Shown: one piece after another, positions 38,371-50,297 of the stretch
Numbering within the stretch: position 1 is the stretch's first letter
How the letters are laid out: every line of letters begins with the position of its first letter
Origin: Endocalyx cinctus
Taxonomy: Eukaryota; Ascomycota; Sordariomycetes; Amphisphaeriales; Apiosporaceae
NCBI GenBank assembly: GCA_001600455.1
Contig: BCKC01000009.1
Location: forward strand, 1,302,001 to 1,366,000
Length of the DNA stretch: 64,000 nt
Reading direction: 5' to 3'
The notes under the pieces: model-generated
Seen by the model: only the letters and a program-made list of their open reading frames with translations
Database searches by the model: none
Told to the model about the DNA's origin: nothing
Program-made: the position numbers and the translations under genes

Positions 38371-39170
38371 TTACGATACGAAATTATTCTTCGTCTTGCG
38401 CCTCCCATCCAGGCTACTCCTGGTATAGACGTTCTCCCAATCGATGCAACCCCACCAGTTCTCGACGTACATGCGCTTGCCTCCCAGACCCTTGGCGCCG
38501 AAACCGTAATCCATCACCCAGACGTGTTCCCAGGTGTTGAGGCAGAGCAGGGGGATGAGGTCGACGCCGCCGGGGGCGCCTTTGAAGTTGCCGCCCGCGC
38601 CGCCGGTGAGGGCGGCGCCCTGGCGGTCGTAGAAGTTCCTGACGGTGATGTCGGGGGTGACCGGGTCGCGGCCCCAGCCCTGGGTGTTCATGTCCAGGGG
38701 CTGGCGACGCCAGTGGGCGGCGGCGTACGGGGACCCGGCCAGGTAGGTCGGCAGGATGCGCATCTGTTTGCTGTGGGCGTACTTGACCAGCCAGACGAAG
38801 CCCGGGCCGAACATGCCCTGGGCGGTGGCGATGAACTCCCGGCGCAGCGTCTCGACCGAGCTAAACTCCTCCTCGAACTCCAACCGCAGCGGCTCCGGGA
38901 TCCGCGAGGTCTCGTACGCGCGCAGCGCCTCGGGCCCCGCCTCGGGCGGGGGAGGTTGCTGCGACTCGTTGGCAACGTTGGCCAGATCTCGGAAGAAGAA
39001 GTGGTTGTTGTGCGCCATCGAGGCGTAATTGAAGATGTGGGCTTGGTGAGGTTGTCGTCCGGTCGCCTTTAGAATAGATTCGGGCGTTTGGCTTTCATAG
39101 TCGGTACCTACACGAAGGAGATTTTCATCATCTCTTAGTCAACTCAATTCAAAGCAAGAAACATATATTA

Positions 39171-39208
<38 letters not shown>

Positions 39209-39442
39209 TATAGGTCAGAACGTACCAACTGTATTAGCATTGAGCCTCTCTATAACCCATTCCATATATTGATTCCAGCTGAAGTCGAAGGCTTGTGGTG
39301 ATAACAGGCCCGGTACACCTTCTTCTGGAGAGAAATGTTCAAGTCGTGGCACAAGATGGAAAGAACGAGACGAGGGTATAACAGGTGAAGGTCGCCTTAT
39401 TAGGCTACCGACGTTCGGTACCCTTAATCTTGGTCGAAACAT
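38371..39442 (-). CDS. RSM26: Mitochondrial small ribosomal subunit protein mS42 (RSM26), SOD-like (2 exons)
   Basis: A mitoribosomal 37S protein of the Fe/Mn superoxide dismutase fold. Model complement(38371..39107, 39226..39442), 317 aa; the 118-nt intron has GTACGT donor and TGTAG acceptor and contains a (TA)14 run. The splice joins RLNANTVG to TDYESQTPESILKATGRQ. The N-terminus (MFRPRLRVPNVGSLIRR) is basic and Ser/Arg-rich, fit for mitochondrial import. SOD-like landmarks are FNYASMAHNNHFFF, MFGPGFVWLVKY and the C-terminal CLNTWEHVWVMDYG ... WWGCIDWENV. Enzymes read D-x-W-E-H at the last motif, with Asp and His binding metal; here the Asp position is Asn, so dismutase activity is unlikely. 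The related mS43 (Mrp1) is the alternative, less likely from the MAHNNHFFF and GSPYAAAHWRRQ text. Confidence 0.85.
39176..39203. repeat. (TA)14 microsatellite inside the mS42 intron
   Basis: Fourteen perfect TA units within the 118-nt intron, making up about a quarter of it. Confidence 0.95.
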
Positions 39443-41398
39443 GACGGGGTGGTTGTGGGAAATAGGAAGCTGTCGTAAATAGAAATAAATAAAAATCGGT
39501 AGGATTTAGACGTCTTAGAGATTTTTACTTTATTCAAAGCTACTTTAGTGTAGCTTACAAGGTTATTGGTCACTTTTTTTTTGGAGGTACAAAAGGTACT
39601 AATGTTGAAGGTCCTCGTTGTTTTGCCTCATTTGATTGGCTAGAAATTCTCGGTAGGGAATATTGATTTTACGGGCTCTTCTACAGTTTTAAACTCTCTC
39701 TACTCCGTCTGTCTGTATATACTCCGTTCTCTCCACCAAAAAATTCATACAAGAATTTATATATCTTAACCGATTTATATTCTTTCAACAAATATCAAAG
39801 GGTCTTTTATAATGGCGCATAGACTAAAATAATACTATGTTCGTTGGTATAATTCAGAAGCAATGGGAATAAATATGAATGATGACTACTCCGTATTGGA
39901 TGAGCTAAAACGGACAATGCACTGAATATGAGGGGTTTTAAGGCTATTCGGACCAAAAAAAAAAAAAAAAAAGGGCTTTAGAAAGTGAACAAGAGAAAAA
40001 TTCAGTATCAAGACTGCTATTCAGGCTCATCAGATTCTTTTTTTTTTTTTTTTTTTTTTTTTTCGCAGAAAGAATGATTTTCTCTCCCGCATACTAGCTA
40101 ACTTGGTAAGCCGTTACAAGGCCAACGCCAGAGCGTCGATAGATCCGGCGCAAGGGACACAACAAATATCTCGCACGTACGAAATAGAAGCATCGTTAGA
40201 AGCAGTGGCATTCTACTTTTATGCCAGATGCTGGGGTACCGAGTTGGGGTACCGATGAGGTCACATGCTTGAGCCTTGTCCCAGAGTGATGTATGGCAAA
40301 AAGAGGATAGGAGCTACCGATCCGATGCCTATGAACTGGCCCACCACGGTATAAAAAAAATAAAAATAAAAAAAGGTCGCCCTATTATGGACATCATATT
40401 ACTCAGTTTATAAACTTTCGTTTTGCGTAAGAGGATAACTACCACATCGTCCTCCTTCACCTATTGATATCCGATCGCGAAAGGGGGTAAAGTATACAAA
40501 CAAGCCGGTGTCTAAGCGCTTTGGAGAGCGATAAGACTCCAATATTAACACGGTGTAAAGGGTTGCCCAGGTCTCCGGGGAAGGAAAGAGAGCATCTACC
40601 ACTGCGCTATGCTGTCAAAGCCCGGAATGGATACCGGGAAGGTTGTCCTACTGGGTCGGAAATAGGCGCCGAGGGAGTCGACGTGATGGAAGGTGTCGCG
40701 ATAGCAGCGTGTTATATCTTGCTCTTGATAGAACCCACCATTTTCTACTTTGTCTGTATGTGGTTCTCCTTCAATTTAGGAATAATAAGGAAAGTAGTCA
40801 AGATAATATGCGTCAACCAACAAGAAAATAAATCTGAATCACTGTTTTGCATCATTTATCTCCAGGAAGGTCAGGCGTCGTATGAGGTCGCTAATACGCT
40901 GCTCGTCCGTGAAGAGGGAAAACATTATATCAACACAGGTTGTAGCTTATATTATTACTTCTATTTACAATTTGCAGACTGTAAAGATAAAAGAAACCAT
41001 GACGTACAAAAACATGCCATGCCACGCTTATGAATATACAAATACATAAAAAAAGTGAAAAAGTGCCTTTTTTTTTGCCTTCCGTACGAGGACATATTGA
41101 CAGACAACCTTTGATCATGATACGCCCTTATTGAATCCGGAATGCACAACCTTGAATTCTTGATGATATCCTGCCGGTGTATCTTTCCAAAGAAAAAAAA
41201 ACAACGCCTGCTATGCCATTTCGCGATATTGAACCTATTGAAACGAGTAATGATATATATGACAAGGGAAAAAAAGTAAAGTAAAAAAAGGAGGAAAATG
41301 GGGAGAAAAGGGATCCTAAAGACCATGACGTATAGAAACGTGAATCATAATCTCGAGTCCAAGGCAAAGTTTTCGGGCTCGATCAATCAACCAGTAAA
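39443..41398. other. Intergenic between mS42 and the orphan gene
   Basis: About 2 kb with A and T runs (about 39955-39972 and 40038-40062). A 170-codon frame at 40521-41033 has no recognisable domain and unconvincing composition. An A-box-like string occurs on the minus strand near 40600 without a B box. Confidence 0.5.
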
Positions 41399-42598
41399 TC
41401 ATTCTTCCAAAAACCCTAGCGTATCGAGCTCCGTCCTGACCAATCGTTCGAATTCCTCGCGGTCGATCCCCGACGCCCTCGAGAGCATGAACAAGCTCTT
41501 GATGCTCCTCGACACGTGCTGCTTGACGCCGAAAGCGTTCTGCTCCTGCCTGGCCGCCTCGGCCTCGAGCTTCTCGATCGACGCGCTCGAGCCCGTGCTG
41601 GAGGCCGGCCGCGGGTGCGGATGAAGGAGGTTAGGGTCGTCGCCGCTCCGCGAGCTCCTCGACGACCTCGGCGGCTCCGCCAGCGTCCAGGTCCCTTGCG
41701 TCTCGTTCTCCTCCGCCTCGTCGTGGCCTCCCTCCTTCGCCGTCGTAGGCGCGGCTAATCCGAGAGGCGGCGGCGGCGGCACGTCCAGCTCGACCTCCTC
41801 GTCGGGGTCGTAGTTGTCCATCGCCGGCTGCACCTGGTCGTACTGGGCGTAGTAATCGTCGTCCTCGACGTCGCCGGAACGCGCGTGATTACTTCCGCTC
41901 TGGGTGGAACGCGGGGCGGGGGACCTTTTGGCGGCGGGGGTTCTCTCCGCGGGCGTGGCGTCGTACTGCGCCCAATAGTCGTCGTCGTCGTCGTCCTCAT
42001 CTTCCATCGTCGTCGCGACGGGATTCGGTCGCTTGTCCCAGGGCCCGGCGCTCGTCGCGGCCGGCTCTTTCTTCGCTCGCGATTCCTTGAACTGTCGCTC
42101 GGCCTCGGCGATATTTGAAACCCCGCCTTCGAAGGAGGAAAAGGCCGAGGGGCTGCCGCTGACGGTGACCTCGCCGATCTTCCAGCCGTCTCCACCGTCC
42201 GGGTCGCCGGTGCAATAGACGAGGCGAAAAGCCAACCCGAGGTCTTTCAAGACCACGAGAGCCTGCAAAGTCTCCTCGTCGAGCCGTCGAAATTGGGTCT
42301 CGGAATCGTAGTCCCAGTCGATCTCAACCTCGCCGCTGACGGGGTGAGGCTCGAGTCGGTCGCTCTGGGCGATCTCGGTTAATTTAGGAACCTTTCCGGT
42401 ATCGTAACACAGAAGGCGAATCCATGGATTCGCGCTCGAGGCCGAAGACAGAAGCTGAACTCGCTGTCGCAAAATGGGCGAAAGGAGAGGAAGAATGGCT
42501 TCTGATGGTTGAGGAGAAACAGCAGCAGCTGGTAGGGCGGGTATAAGCAGCCCTACTACCTGCTGCACATCGGGGGATTTGATGATGGTAGCAGCCAT
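41399..42598 (-). CDS. Conserved-looking protein of unknown function with repeated DDYxAQYD motifs
   Basis: A 399-aa single-exon gene starting MAATIIKSPDVQQVVG. I do not recognise the family beyond an impression of similar unnamed ascomycete proteins. The N-terminal third (about 1-145) looks folded, with alternating hydrophobic text such as WIRLLCYDTGKV and VEIDWDYDSETQFRRLDEET. The middle is disordered and acidic: DDDDDDYWAQYD at about 202-213 and EDDDYYAQYDQ at about 245-255 are two copies of one short motif, followed by a Pro run. The C-terminal 45 residues (HVSRSIKSLFMLSRASGIDR to the end) look helical and charged. GC-rich codon use and an uninterrupted frame support a real gene. It is divergent from the GT1 gene. 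Confidence 0.8.
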   Translation of the reverse strand: MAATIIKSPDVQQVVGLLIPALPAAAVSPQPSEAILPLLSPILRQRVQLLSSASSANPWIRLLCYDTGKVPKLTEIAQSDRLEPHPVSGEVEIDWDYDSETQFRRLDEETLQALVVLKDLGLAFRLVYCTGDPDGGDGWKIGEVTVSGSPSAFSSFEGGVSNIAEAERQFKESRAKKEPAATSAGPWDKRPNPVATTMEDEDDDDDDYWAQYDATPAERTPAAKRSPAPRSTQSGSNHARSGDVEDDDYYAQYDQVQPAMDNYDPDEEVELDVPPPPPLGLAAPTTAKEGGHDEAEENETQGTWTLAEPPRSSRSSRSGDDPNLLHPHPRPASSTGSSASIEKLEAEAARQEQNAFGVKQHVSRSIKSLFMLSRASGIDREEFERLVRTELDTLGFLEE

Positions 42599-43855
42599 TA
42601 TGTGTCGCCTTGATTATTTGTGTTGTGAGTCTAATGCTTGGGGAAGCAAGAAATATTTGGGGTGGATTGATATATCTTTAGTATTTTAAGCCCATTGACT
42701 AGTTGAATAGTTGGCTAATAACCTAGTAGGTTGGGTGATTAGGACCACAAGTTGCGTTGATTATTTTATTTTATATTTTTGTTTGTTTTTTTCCGCCTTT
42801 GGTGTCACATGTGATCGACTGAACCTTGGAACTAATTGGCTGACCGGTGACCTCAATGTTAATACTGTAGCTGACTCGATCCAAGACCCTCGCTATCGTT
42901 TTTATAGTTTTTTAAGGGTACGAAAGAAGAAATGAATACAGTTTCAAGAAAAAGTAAAACAGTTCTTTTTAATAGGCATAACAATGGTAAAATGAAATGG
43001 TGAGTGAAGTTATTAAGAGGGGAAATCAATCGAGGGATAGAATAGATCGTGGACAAAACGATCGATGGTATTCTACTTGACGCTTCGTCCCATTGAGTTA
43101 CATCCTTGTCTTGGTCTTGGTTTATTCCCGTTACTACCTGTACAGTCACTTTTACCAATATTAGGACTCAAACCTGAGCCATGCCGCTTTTAGCCTGAGC
43201 CTGCCCTGAGCTGGTTCCACTTTTCTCAAATAAAGTAGGAATAAATTTGCATAACTTTCAGTATGCTTCAGGGAAAATACCGTAACAAAACGGAAATGAC
43301 CGTTTTATTAATTCAAAGTAACTTAAGAGGCCGAAGGACAAATAGAATCCCAAGTACTTCAGCGATACGTCGAATATGTTCTAACCGTGTATTATAACAG
43401 TACAGCATTAACGTAACAGTTAAAATATAGGACGTAAATCTGGGAAAGTTTGGAAAATCAATATTGATCTCTTGTAATGAAGCAGAAATCACGTTTTTAT
43501 ACTTGTGTTGTGAAAGTCCGAGTACGTTCCGGGGAAGCGGGACATTGCCTGCTATGGTTACTCTGCTGAAAGAAATAGTTCTTCGTCCAAGACGCAACAA
43601 AGTTCGACGACGACATTTAGAATTGCAGAACCTTGAGGTGGAAGGAATACTTTGGGAAATGGAATAAGTGATATAACAGAAGGGATGAATCATATTTTGG
43701 AATCTGATAATCTTAGAGAGGCGCTGCTTACGTACCCTTTCCCCCACTTTAAATAACCAACATCCATAATCTCTTCACTTTTTCTTCCCCTGTTAGAACA
43801 CCTTCTGCCCGCGTAATCCGTCGCCTACGAAAAGTTTTGACTTCAGAATACAAGT
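42599..43855. other. Divergent intergenic region
   Basis: About 1.3 kb between the orphan gene and the GT1 gene, presumably holding both promoters. No coding signal. Confidence 0.5.
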
Positions 43856-45645
43856 ATGTTCATGTTTAAACGTACCTTTACCGGCGTGTCAGTTCTAGTG
43901 GCGGCATTAGGAATATGGTCTCAATGGATATCAACTCCATCCCATATTTCTAATAATCGGCCTGTAGCTGTTGGCAAGAACAACACGGCCCTGTTTATGG
44001 TCAACAGTGAACCTGGCCTTTCGAATGTGCTCGTCACGACGGCGCATGCCATGCTTGAGAAATATCCGCATATTGAGATACACTTTGCTTCCTTCCCAAA
44101 GATTTCCTCTCAACTGAATCGCATCTCTGAGTACGGGCGGAAATTATCACCTACCGCCCGAGACATCATATTTCACCCCCTCAATGCCCCTTCAATGATG
44201 GATGTCTGTACGTTGTCAGGCAGGACCACAAAGACAACCGTACACCCACCAGGACTCGGCGGTATCGCCAAGCTTACGAAAGACATGCAGTTTTATATAT
44301 CTCCTTGGACAGGAGAAGAACATTTAGCCATGTACGAGGAATTATCTAACATTCTTGACGAGGTCGACCCTGCTGTTGTCGTGTTAGACACTATATTTCG
44401 CCCGGGTATAGATATTACGCGAGATCGTAACCGACTTCACAGTTTTATTACGCCAAATACCTTGATAGATAATTTCCTCGTAGATCAGCCGTGGGGTGGT
44501 ATGTTCTGGAAATATCCAGCGTGAGTTTATTTTGTTACCCTAGTATTTATTACCAGCCAAAAAAATATTAATATTATCTACAATTATAGCGTAGGCTCTG
44601 GTCTCCCTTTTCCGGTACCTTGGAGCAAAATACCCGAAAATGTTTATTTAAACATACGGTTTATATATGCAATATTGTTTATGCCGGATATTAAAGCTAA
44701 ACAAGCCTTTCTAAGGTCAAAGGGGATAAAGGACCCGATCAACTTCTATACTCTTTACCGACCCGACGTTCCGTGGATATCCCAAGATACTCCGGGTGCT
44801 TCGCGACCCGTCGATGTCATCCCCCCAAACGTGACTCGTGCCGGGCCCATATCTTTATCCCTCGGAAGCGTAGAGGAGCAAGATCCAGCCCTCGCTGAAT
44901 GGATCTCTCGCGCGCCGACTATCCTCATCAACCTCGGCAGCGGTTTCATGTGGCTTCGGCATTACGCAGAACCTATGGCGGAGGCCCTCGCCAATATTCT
45001 TGAAAAACATCCGAATTTACAAGTGCTATGGAAATATTTTACCGAAAAAGATAGCCTCGGAAAATATAACGTAACCATAGAAGAGTACGGTGAAGACTTT
45101 AAGAAACCATTGCTTCCATTTATTACGAATGGCCGTCTGAAAATGGAGAGATGGCTAGCCGCGGACCCGACGTCTCTTCTCGAATCGGGTCATTTCATCG
45201 CCTCCGTCCACCACGGTGGATCTGGATGTTATCACGAGGCCATCGGGTACGTGTTTTCTCCTCTTTACTTAGGTACTATTGCTAAGCAACTTGTACTGTT
45301 CCTCAATAATGCTTGTGAATTTAACCTATATTAACGGCTCTCGATAATACAAACAGGACGGGAGTACCGCAGGTTGTACTACCGCAATGGGTAGACTTAT
45401 ACAACTTCGCCCAGATGGCCGAAGATATCGGGGTAGGGGTATGGGGCTGTCGAGAGGATAGTTTACACTGGACGGCAAGCTGCCTCGAGGATGCTATACT
45501 AAAAGTCGTCGACGGCGGCGAATCCAGCCTTCGCATGAAGCACAAAGCACAGCAATTGGGAATTACAACGCGAGAAAAACCCGGCCGTTACGTGGCTGCG
45601 AGTGAAATTGCGAAACTGGCAGGGTCTGGGAAAGCGGTCAATTAG
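43856..45645 (+). CDS. GT1-type UDP-glycosyltransferase (3 exons)
   Basis: Likely transfers a sugar from a UDP donor to a small lipophilic acceptor. Model join(43856..44520, 44590..45246, 45357..45645), 536 aa, with introns of 69 and 110 nt; both junctions keep one frame. The second intron falls inside the donor-binding signature, joining VHHGGSGCYHEAIG to TGVPQVVLPQWVDLYNFAQM, which matches the HGGxGSxxEAxxxGxPxxxxPxxxDQxxNA pattern with Tyr-Asn in place of the usual Gln-Asn pair. The N-terminus has a hydrophobic segment (VSVLVAALGIWSQWI) that may be a membrane anchor or signal. The LFMVNSEPGLSNVLVTTAHAM region is the typical opening acceptor-side fold, and PTILINLGSGFMWLR is the central linker strand. 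Codon use is less GC-rich than in neighbouring housekeeping genes, which may mean lower expression or faster evolution. Acceptor unknown. Confidence 0.85.
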
Positions 45646-48272
45646 GTATTTCGACGAGTTCTCCCTTACCCCTTACTTGCACCTTGCATTTTTACGGCAG
45701 CTAATTGCAGCAGTAATTACCAACTGCAGGAATAGTATTCATAGCTATATGGTTTCGCGATATGAAAAAGGGTAGTCTTTGCGAAATAGAAGGGGATCGT
45801 ACAATGCTTTAAGGATATGTGTTTAAGCTATTCGAATTTCCACATACTTTGGTAGATAGACAAGAGTATCGATGAATTGAATATAGTTTTTACCCTTTAT
45901 TGTGATCTCGTAACAATTGTAGAAAGGCTATTCAACACTATAAGTTACCGTAAAAGAGTTAGTACCGTTTTATAAGCCGTTTTTAATACTATTATTATAA
46001 CCCGTTTCGAAGACTGTTGCTACTTGCATAATCTTTTACATAAAATATAGGTCACTGAGAATCGACTGAGAATCGACTGACGAGCCTGAACAAAAGCGGC
46101 AATCTTAAAAATGCGCTAGCTTGATTTGAGGTGTTTTGGGAACCGTGGCTACCCTACGCATACTACACGGTTTATGCCGCTCCACTTGCGCACCTGCCTA
46201 GGGCGCAGTAGTTTAGTCTCATGCACTTCATTCCAAACACTTATCCATACAATTATTATTGTCTCTCCCATCCACTCGTCCATTCACCCACCCTTCCCGG
46301 ACAGATGGAACTCTTACTATGTAACCTCGATTAATTAAAAAAACACAGATTCTACTCATTGGTTTCTTTTCAATACTTGTACAGCCAAGTTTCCTGCATT
46401 ATACACAGTATATACAGTATATCTTTCCAAGGTTATCAACTTATGCTAAGGAGAACATCTACTTACATACGTACATATATACTGAATAAGTGCGGGGATA
46501 TGTTAAGGAAAAGAAGATAGTGTACAGAGTACATATAGATAATACTTGTTGACGGAGTAATAACATCTTTCATTCTACGCGTACTTCACACTCCTTATTC
46601 CTCTACGTGTAAGGCTACATATAGACTGATAAGACCTAATTCTATGTAGTACTACTTTGTAGCATATAACCTAGTGTACTCCGTACGTGCGTATCTAATA
46701 TTCAGTATATACAAGTCCGCAGTAAATAATAAAACAAATGAAAATAGCATCGGCTATAATAACCTTTGTATTATGATAATCATCGCTATAGAAAAACTAG
46801 TGTACTCCGTACTGCATAGCACTTTTAATGGGTTGGGGTGGTTTTATTTTGGAGATAAATCGATCATTCAGTGTTCACGGGTGGATAATCAATCACTCCT
46901 TAGATAGCATTGGCATTCAGCTGCCAAAGCTCGGTCAGGATGAACCGTAGTACGCCCCTCCTGACTCCTACATACAAGAATAAATCATCACTTACTACTC
47001 ACTTAGAGGTATCTAGTAGTTGTTGAATGGCACCACTAGTAAAAACGAAATTTAAACGTCTGAATGATTATATCTTTAGCTCAACCTCAAATTTAAACTC
47101 CCGCAAGTACGTACAATACTGAATTAGCTTAATACACTAGAAAAGACCCCTGTTTATCGTTATGCTAGGGGCTACGTTATACCCGTGGACTTGACTCCGG
47201 GTTGTACCGTGTTCTCTCCTTTTAAGCTTGGCCTCGGCATCGGATTCACGGACGCAGTCTTGCGCAGTATATACTATCGGATACCGAGAGGTATTTACTT
47301 TACACTTTCATAAGCACACAGAGACTGGTTCTTGCATTGTATCGGTTCTCTGTTTTGTTTCAATAGTAAGCTTACATAATTACATCTACCCCAGATATCC
47401 CAGGGGTTACTTTGCCTCCCTTAACTGTTCGGGTCCAGACATGTTGAGTTTGGAAATAGTCCAATTTACCGAAGAACGAGTGTTGTCGGTCACTGCTTAA
47501 TCTATTAATAGTTCTTGGCAGTTGAATCTTATTAACGGTTAGATCGTTCTGGGTGAGGCAGATAGATTGATTGGCCGGTGATGATTAAAATAATCGGCTT
47601 GATGTTTAGCTAGCTAACCGGCAAATTGTTACCAGAAGTTTACTCCAAATTGTCTGAATTTGCACTGGGATGGGATATATCTCTAGATTGATCCCAGGCT
47701 GCCAGGGCCGTAGTGTACGCTCGTTTGCTGAAAGATCTGTGGCATTTGTGGCTAAGGAAATATGTGGCTTATAGTGCTATTACACAAGCTGACAAGTAGC
47801 TAGTCCTTTCATTCTTACATCATCGAAAGGGGACAAATCTGGTACCTTCTTGGCGGGACTACCCCGTTGTTACTGCACATAGTGGATCATTCTTAATGCT
47901 GCTTATCATAGAAAATAGATCGACGACATAACGACATCACAGAAAAAAAAAATAGGCACGTGGGAAGAGAGATTTAAGCTTCCAGAAACAGCGGCTGGAA
48001 AAATCCAATGTGTAAATGACGTGCTGACTGGGCTGATCATACCACGTGCGGCAAATCCCCAAATTCCAAAGTTATATCCGTTTTGACAACCCTTTTATAC
48101 TTTTTTTTTTTTTTTTTTGGGCGCAGTCACGAGGGAACGTCCGACGACGTTACGCTTAGTACAACCGTCAACCCATTACCGAAGATATTCAGAGAGATAG
48201 AAAGAAGGGTACAGAATAAGATCGATTCCCCTGTCCGTCGTTCCCCTGTCCGGGTAGGGCATCTGCGGATGT
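45646..48272. other. Intergenic, no gene seen
   Basis: About 2.6 kb of AT-rich DNA. A T run lies at about 48102-48118, some 160 bp upstream of the TPC1 start. The short frames present show no domain. Confidence 0.5.
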
Positions 48273-49373
48273 ATGTCGAAGACTGGACAACGCCTTCAAG
48301 ATGAGGTATGTTTTCAAGTTACAACTATCTGCAAACCGAATATTTCTCTTTACGAGGAGATTTCTAGGGCGCGCGGTTGACCAAAAAAAAAACGAACTAA
48401 TAAAATGAAATAGGGCACTAAACTCCAAGTGGTCGTTGCCGGGGGTACCGCCGGCCTCATATCCCGCTTCGTGATCGCACCCCTCGACGTCGTCAAGATC
48501 CGATTACAGCTCCAATCGCACTCTCTCTCGGACCCGCTCTCGCACCAGAATCTACGCGGCTCGCCCATATACAAAGGCACAATACGGACGCTTCGACACA
48601 TCGTCGCGAGCGAGGGGATCACGGGTCTATGGAAGGGCAACGTCCCCGCCGAGCTCATGTACGTCTCGTACGCGGCCGTGCAGTTCACGACGTACCGATC
48701 CGTCACGGCGCTCCTCCACCGCACCCTCGACGACGCCGGTAAATCGACCCTTCCGCCGTCCGCCGAGTCGTTCGTCGGCGGCGCCGCCGCCGGGGCCGCC
48801 GCGACCGCGACCACGTACCCGCTGGACCTGCTGCGGACGCGCTTCGCGGCGCAGGGCAACGACCGGGTGTACGGGTCGCTGGTCCGGGCCGTGCGGGAGA
48901 TCGGCCGGGACGAAGGCGTCGGCGGATTCTTCCGCGGCCTCGCCCCCGCGCTCGCCCAGATCGTGCCCTTTATGGGCACCTTCTTCGCCGTGTACGAGGC
49001 GGCGCGGGGACCCCTCGCCGAGGCCGGCGACGTCCTCCCTTGGGGGTCCGCCGACGCGACCGCCGGCGTCGTCGCCAGCGTGACGGCCAAGACGGCCGTT
49101 TTCCCGCTCGACCTCGTGCGCAAGCGCATCCAGGTCCAGGGCCCGACCCGCGCCCGCTACGTCCACAAGAACATCCCCGAGTACGCGGACGGCGCTCTCG
49201 GCGTCGTTCGCGCCGTGCTCGCCGTCGAGGGCGTGAGGGGCTTGTATAGGGGGCTTACCGTTAGCTTGATCAAGGCGGCGCCCGCTAGCGCCGTTACTAT
49301 GTGGACGTATGAGAGGGTGTTGAATTTGTTGATTGGTTGGAGGGGAGGTGAGGGTAAAGAGGCTGGTATGTGA
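48273..49373 (+). CDS. TPC1: Mitochondrial thiamine pyrophosphate carrier TPC1 (2 exons)
   Basis: Inner-membrane carrier that brings thiamine pyrophosphate into mitochondria. Model join(48273..48305, 48414..49373), 330 aa. A 33-nt first exon ([11 protein letters not shown]) is joined by a 108-nt intron (GTATGT, CTAAT branch, AATAG) to [19 protein letters not shown] in phase 0; no ATG is available in the body upstream of the first repeat. All three carrier repeats carry the Px[DE]xx[KR] signature: [20 protein letters not shown] and [10 protein letters not shown]. The stretch [17 protein letters not shown] followed by SLSDPLSHQ matches fungal TPC1 proteins as I know them. Coding DNA is strongly GC-rich. 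Family certain; TPC1 assignment strong. Confidence 0.93.
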
Positions 49374-50297
49374 AGTGGGGTGTGGAGAGAGAAGGAGGAC
49401 CTCGAGGATGAAAAAATATTTCCTTTATCTGGTCTATTAGAATCATGTGCTAGTGGTCTTCGCGGATCGAAACAAAAAATTGCATTATTAAGGAGAAAAA
49501 AGGGCAATCGGAATTATCTTTCATCTTATAGATTCGGGAGACTGGAAAAAAAATAGATTGGTAGATATCGGTATGGTACCCATATACCCCCTATATTTCA
49601 TAGACGGATAGGTTGGTGGTTGATCACCGACCAATTTGATAATAGAAGACTGTAAATGTTATGAAACATGCCTCCTAACTGATTCAAATAATGGTTATAT
49701 TGGCTCATTTCAGTAGGGGCGCTCAGATTCTATAAAGGGCATTTGTCTGCATACATGTGTAGAGTTACATATAAATCTCACTATGAAAGGACAATATAGA
49801 ACCAACGGCCATTATACACCGGAGTCTAGGCACTGAGCCACGGTTTACGTAGAAGTTCTCTTCTCTTGTTCTCTTTATAAACAGCCTTGACCTTCTGCGA
49901 AGACGAGGCCTGGCACTGACGTGTTTGAACCGATTCCCTAAGACTCTCACGAGATTCAATTCACTTCATAGGGTATGGAATATTGACTAGGAAAAGGTGT
50001 TGCTAACCTACATGATTTTCAACATATATATCATGAATATGATGCTATCCAATAAATCAAATGGACAAAAGGAATTAGAATTTTTGTTTTGTCTATTCAT
50101 CTATAGTTACAAATACAAGGTCTGCCTTCTCCCCTCTCACTCTCTTCCTTTCATGCTGTCTCTCTCCATCTGTTTATCTAAAAACTTTGGAAAGGGAAAA
50201 AAAAAGTATTGAAGGCTTCTACGCTGGCTGGTTTGCTTACGACTCGCGTATATTCTTTTTTTTTTTTCATATATATCTTTAGAATTCATGTTCTTAT
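49374..50297. other. Convergent intergenic region between TPC1 and MIC26/27
   Basis: About 0.9 kb, presumably the two 3' UTRs. No gene signal. Confidence 0.55.

Noticed and set aside
38266..39072. 268-codon plus-strand frame over the mS42 gene
   Set aside because: Shadow of mS42; begins in the TTC/C tract and has no domain.
40560..40630. tRNA-like A-box string (AGCGCAGTGGTAGATGC) on the minus strand
   Set aside because: No B box of the GGTTCGANTCC type at the right distance and no acceptor-stem pairing found.
40521..41033. 170-codon frame with one hydrophobic segment
   Set aside because: No recognisable family, irregular composition and no splice-consistent neighbours.
47694..47706. 13-mer CCAGGCTGCCAGG also present at 6467-6479, considered as shared transposon ends
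   Set aside because: Exact 13-mer pairs are expected by chance in 64 kb, and no flanking similarity was seen.
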